A stretch of 7,695 nucleotides of DNA from CAZMOK01 sp964644135 (GTDB taxonomy: Bacteria; Bacteroidota; Bacteroidia; Bacteroidales; JAGOPY01). Shown here piece after piece: positions 6,605 through 7,695 of the stretch. Made by a program: the position numbers and the translations under genes. Each line of letters opens with the position of its first letter. Position 1 is the stretch's first letter. The notes below the pieces were generated by a model. It worked only from the letters and a program-made list of their open reading frames with translations, did no database searches and was not told the origin of the DNA. The stretch spans positions 1-7,695 of the forward strand of contig CAZXWD010000129.1 of the NCBI GenBank assembly GCA_964644135.1, in the 5' to 3' direction.

Positions 6605-6624
6605 AATACTTTATAAAAAGTGTT
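6605..6624 (+). other. Small hairpin between the permease and LiaF-like genes
   Basis: AATACTTT (6605-6612) pairs with AAAGTGTT (6617-6624) around an ATAA loop, with one G-U pair in the stem. It is A/T-rich and weak, and is followed by GCAATC, not a T run. It overlaps the TTG of the promoter at 6623-6653. It could help end the permease transcript or act as an operator; chance is possible. Confidence 0.3.
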
Positions 6625-6653
6625 GCAATCGGCTTCATTTCAAGTTAAATTTG
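6623..6653 (+). promoter_or_regulatory. Predicted Bacteroidota-type promoter for the LiaF-like gene
   Basis: TTG at 6623-6625 is followed after exactly 20 bases by TAAATTTG at 6646-6653, a full match to TAnnTTTG. Transcription would begin near 6660, leaving a leader of only about 13 bases before the ATG at 6673. This is the best promoter match in the window and indicates that the LiaF-like gene can be expressed apart from the permease gene. Confidence 0.65.
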
Positions 6654-6672
6654 CCTGCAAAATATATTTATA

Positions 6673-7386
6673 ATGGAACCAAACGAAAATCAACCTGTTA
6701 GAAGGCCTTTAAACGCCAAAACCCTTGTATTCGGATTGATCGTCATTGCCCTGGGGCTCATCTGGCTCCTGAGGAATACCGGGGTCGTATCTGAAAATGC
6801 CTGGGATTATATTTTTTCCTGGGAAATGTTGCTCATAGCACTGGGTGTTATCTCCCTTTTCAATGAAAGAGGAAAGTTCTGGGGTATCATCCTGATTGCC
6901 ATAGGAGGGTTTTTCCTGTTATCGGACTTCTATGATTTCCCCATCACTTTCAGAAGGGTTTTCTGGCCTGCACTTCTTATCCTGGGAGGTATTTACCTGA
7001 TCTTTGGCACAAGAAGGTATTTCACTAAAAGGGATATTTCCGAAAGCGAAAAAAAATCTGATTATATAGACGAAGTTTCGATTTTCGGGGGAGGCGACAA
7101 GAGATTCAAATCTGATAGTTTCAGGGGAGGACAGGTTGTGAGTATTTTCGGCGGCTCGAACATCGACCTCACACAGTGTAAACTGGCCGAATATGCGGAA
7201 ATAGAGGCCACATCCATCTTCGGCGGGTCTAACCTGATGATACCGGCTGAATGGAATGTACGGCTTGAAACAACCAATATTTTCGGGGGGTTTGGGGATA
7301 AACGCCCGCAGGCTGAGATCGATACCTCGAAAACTCTTGTCATAAGGGGGCTGTCACTGTTTGGTGGCGGCGAGCTGAAAAGCTGA
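6673..7386 (+). CDS. LiaF-like membrane protein with a five-repeat IFGG domain
   Basis: The 237-residue protein has a short charged N-terminus, then four hydrophobic segments near 16-34, 50-63, 69-84 and 97-112, resembling the LiaI/LiaF (DUF5668-type) transmembrane region. A charged linker (113-134) leads to a C-terminal beta domain with the motif IFGG at 137-140, 158-161, 182-185 and 203-206, and LFGG at 229-232, spaced 21-26 residues. This is the pattern of the LiaF C-terminal 'toastrack'/cell-wall-active-antibiotic-response domain. In Firmicutes LiaF restrains the LiaSR envelope-stress system; in Bacteroidota the role of such proteins is less clear, and no two-component pair is in view here. 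The topology places the beta domain and both termini on the same side, most likely the cytoplasm. A strong promoter match precedes it. The fold is clear; the function is by analogy only. Confidence 0.82.
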   Translation: MEPNENQPVRRPLNAKTLVFGLIVIALGLIWLLRNTGVVSENAWDYIFSWEMLLIALGVISLFNERGKFWGIILIAIGGFFLLSDFYDFPITFRRVFWPALLILGGIYLIFGTRRYFTKRDISESEKKSDYIDEVSIFGGGDKRFKSDSFRGGQVVSIFGGSNIDLTQCKLAEYAEIEATSIFGGSNLMIPAEWNVRLETTNIFGGFGDKRPQAEIDTSKTLVIRGLSLFGGGELKS

Positions 7387-7428
7387 TATCCTGCTATTAT
7401 TAACGGATTTTTCGGTTTATTTAATGAT

Positions 7429-7462
7429 CATTGTGGTTCAATGTGTCATTGTGACATTGTGG
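7429..7462. repeat. Tandem CATTGTGN-type octamers
   Basis: CATTGTGG-TT (7429-7438), CAATGTGT (7439-7446), CATTGTGA (7447-7454) and CATTGTGG (7455-7462) run head to tail with an 8-base period, apart from two extra bases after the first unit. The array lies in the 249-base non-coding stretch after the LiaF-like gene. Its octamer period and C-rich start with a terminal purine recall the array at 12-35. I cannot assign a function. Confidence 0.65.
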
Positions 7463-7511
7463 CTGATCCCTTTTTTGCCACGAAGACACAAAGGCACTAA
7501 GCACCACAATG
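7455..7511. repeat. CATTGTGG / CCACAATG inverted pair around an octamer array
   Basis: CATTGTGG at 7455-7462 is the exact reverse complement of CCACAATG at 7504-7511. The 41 bases between them hold a T6 run (7471-7476) and the CACNAAGN array. The whole may be one compact repeat element with inverted ends, about 57 bases long. No target-site duplication is evident, and it is too short to encode a protein. Confidence 0.45.
7479..7502. repeat. Three tandem CACNAAGN octamers
   Basis: CACGAAGA (7479-7486), CACAAAGG (7487-7494) and CACTAAGC (7495-7502) repeat with an 8-base period and are preceded by TTTTTTGC. I recall 'GCCACGAAGACACAAAGGCAC'-like stretches as common scattered intergenic repeats in Bacteroidota and some other environmental bacteria; this is memory, not a search. 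The downstream part of the spacer (7512-7600) is A/T-rich with two 10-base palindromes, AATAATTATT (7551-7560) and TTTAATTAAA (7571-7580). Confidence 0.65.
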
Positions 7512-7614
7512 TTTTATATTTCAATGTATCAGTCGAATCAATAATTAGGGAATAATTATTAAGAGAAATATTTAATTAAACCAAACAACTCGTTATTATC
7601 GTTTAATTCTTTGC

Positions 7615-7622
7615 GACCTTTG
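7615..7622 (+). promoter_or_regulatory. Possible -7 element before the last, partial gene
   Basis: GACCTTTG matches TAnnTTTG at all but the first base and lies 13 bases before the ATG at 7636, the same layout as the promoter of the LiaF-like gene. No clear TTG is present about 20 bases upstream. A second, poorer candidate ends at 7613. Confidence 0.3.
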
Positions 7623-7635
7623 TTGTTTATAAAAG

Positions 7636-7695
7636 ATGGAGATGTCCTTCCTTGAGGTCATAAATATCATCGTTATCCTGGTAGTAATCGCGGTA
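7636..7695 (+). CDS. N-terminus of an unidentified membrane protein (cut by window end)
   Basis: An open frame of 20 codons runs from the ATG at 7636 to the last base. It begins Met-Glu-Met-Ser-Phe-Leu-Glu-Val and continues with a strongly hydrophobic stretch rich in Ile and Val, which looks like a signal anchor or first transmembrane helix. A second in-frame ATG at 7642 is an equally good start. A promoter-like site lies at 7615-7622. The family cannot be recognised from so few residues. An A/T-rich spacer free of other long frames, together with this promoter-like site, supports a real gene. Confidence 0.5.
   Translation, partial: MEMSFLEVINIIVILVVIAV

Noticed and set aside
7401..7425. Possible rho-independent terminator after the LiaF-like gene (AACGGATTTTTCGGTT)
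   Set aside because: The arms do not pair: CGGTT needs AACCG, and the sequence reads AACGG.

Overview
The window reads as a piece of a Bacteroidota chromosome, probably an environmental member of the Bacteroidales or a related order. The clues are two matches to the Bacteroidota promoter form (TTG or TTTG, about 20 bases, then TAnnTTTG), weak or absent Shine-Dalgarno sequences, a signal peptide ending in the typical 'FA|Q', an 800-residue two-part FtsX-type permease of the kind common in this phylum, and intergenic repeat types that I associate with it. The assignment is from style of sequence, not from a marker gene.

Layout, left to right. Bases 1-295 are non-coding and hold an octamer repeat array, a hairpin repeat, a good promoter match and a stem-loop just before the first gene. 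Bases 296-781 (+) encode a response-regulator receiver domain that has lost its phosphorylation site and has no output domain. It converges, with a 5-base gap, on a PP2C-type protein phosphatase (787-1518, -) that has all its catalytic motifs. A 247-base divergent region with overlapping palindromes separates the phosphatase from an outer-membrane beta-barrel protein made of two similar halves (1766-3040, +). Next come a tandem universal stress protein (3157-3966, +), a 201-base spacer with two inverted repeats, an FtsX/MacB-type ABC permease without an ATPase beside it (4168-6567, +), and a LiaF-like membrane protein with five IFGG repeats (6673-7386, +) behind a near-ideal promoter. The last 300 bases carry repeats with an 8-base period and then the first 20 codons of a further membrane protein cut by the window end.

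The genes share a theme of envelope function and stress signalling: an outer-membrane barrel, an inner-membrane FtsX-type machine, a LiaF-like envelope-stress protein, a stress protein, a protein phosphatase and a pseudo-receiver. The spacers between the + strand genes are over 100 bases and several have their own promoter-like sites, so this is more likely a neighbourhood of single-gene units than one operon. I see no clear new multi-gene system. The least ordinary items are the pseudo-receiver paired with the phosphatase, the duplicated barrel, the inverted repeats ahead of the permease, and the three octamer-period arrays at the two ends.
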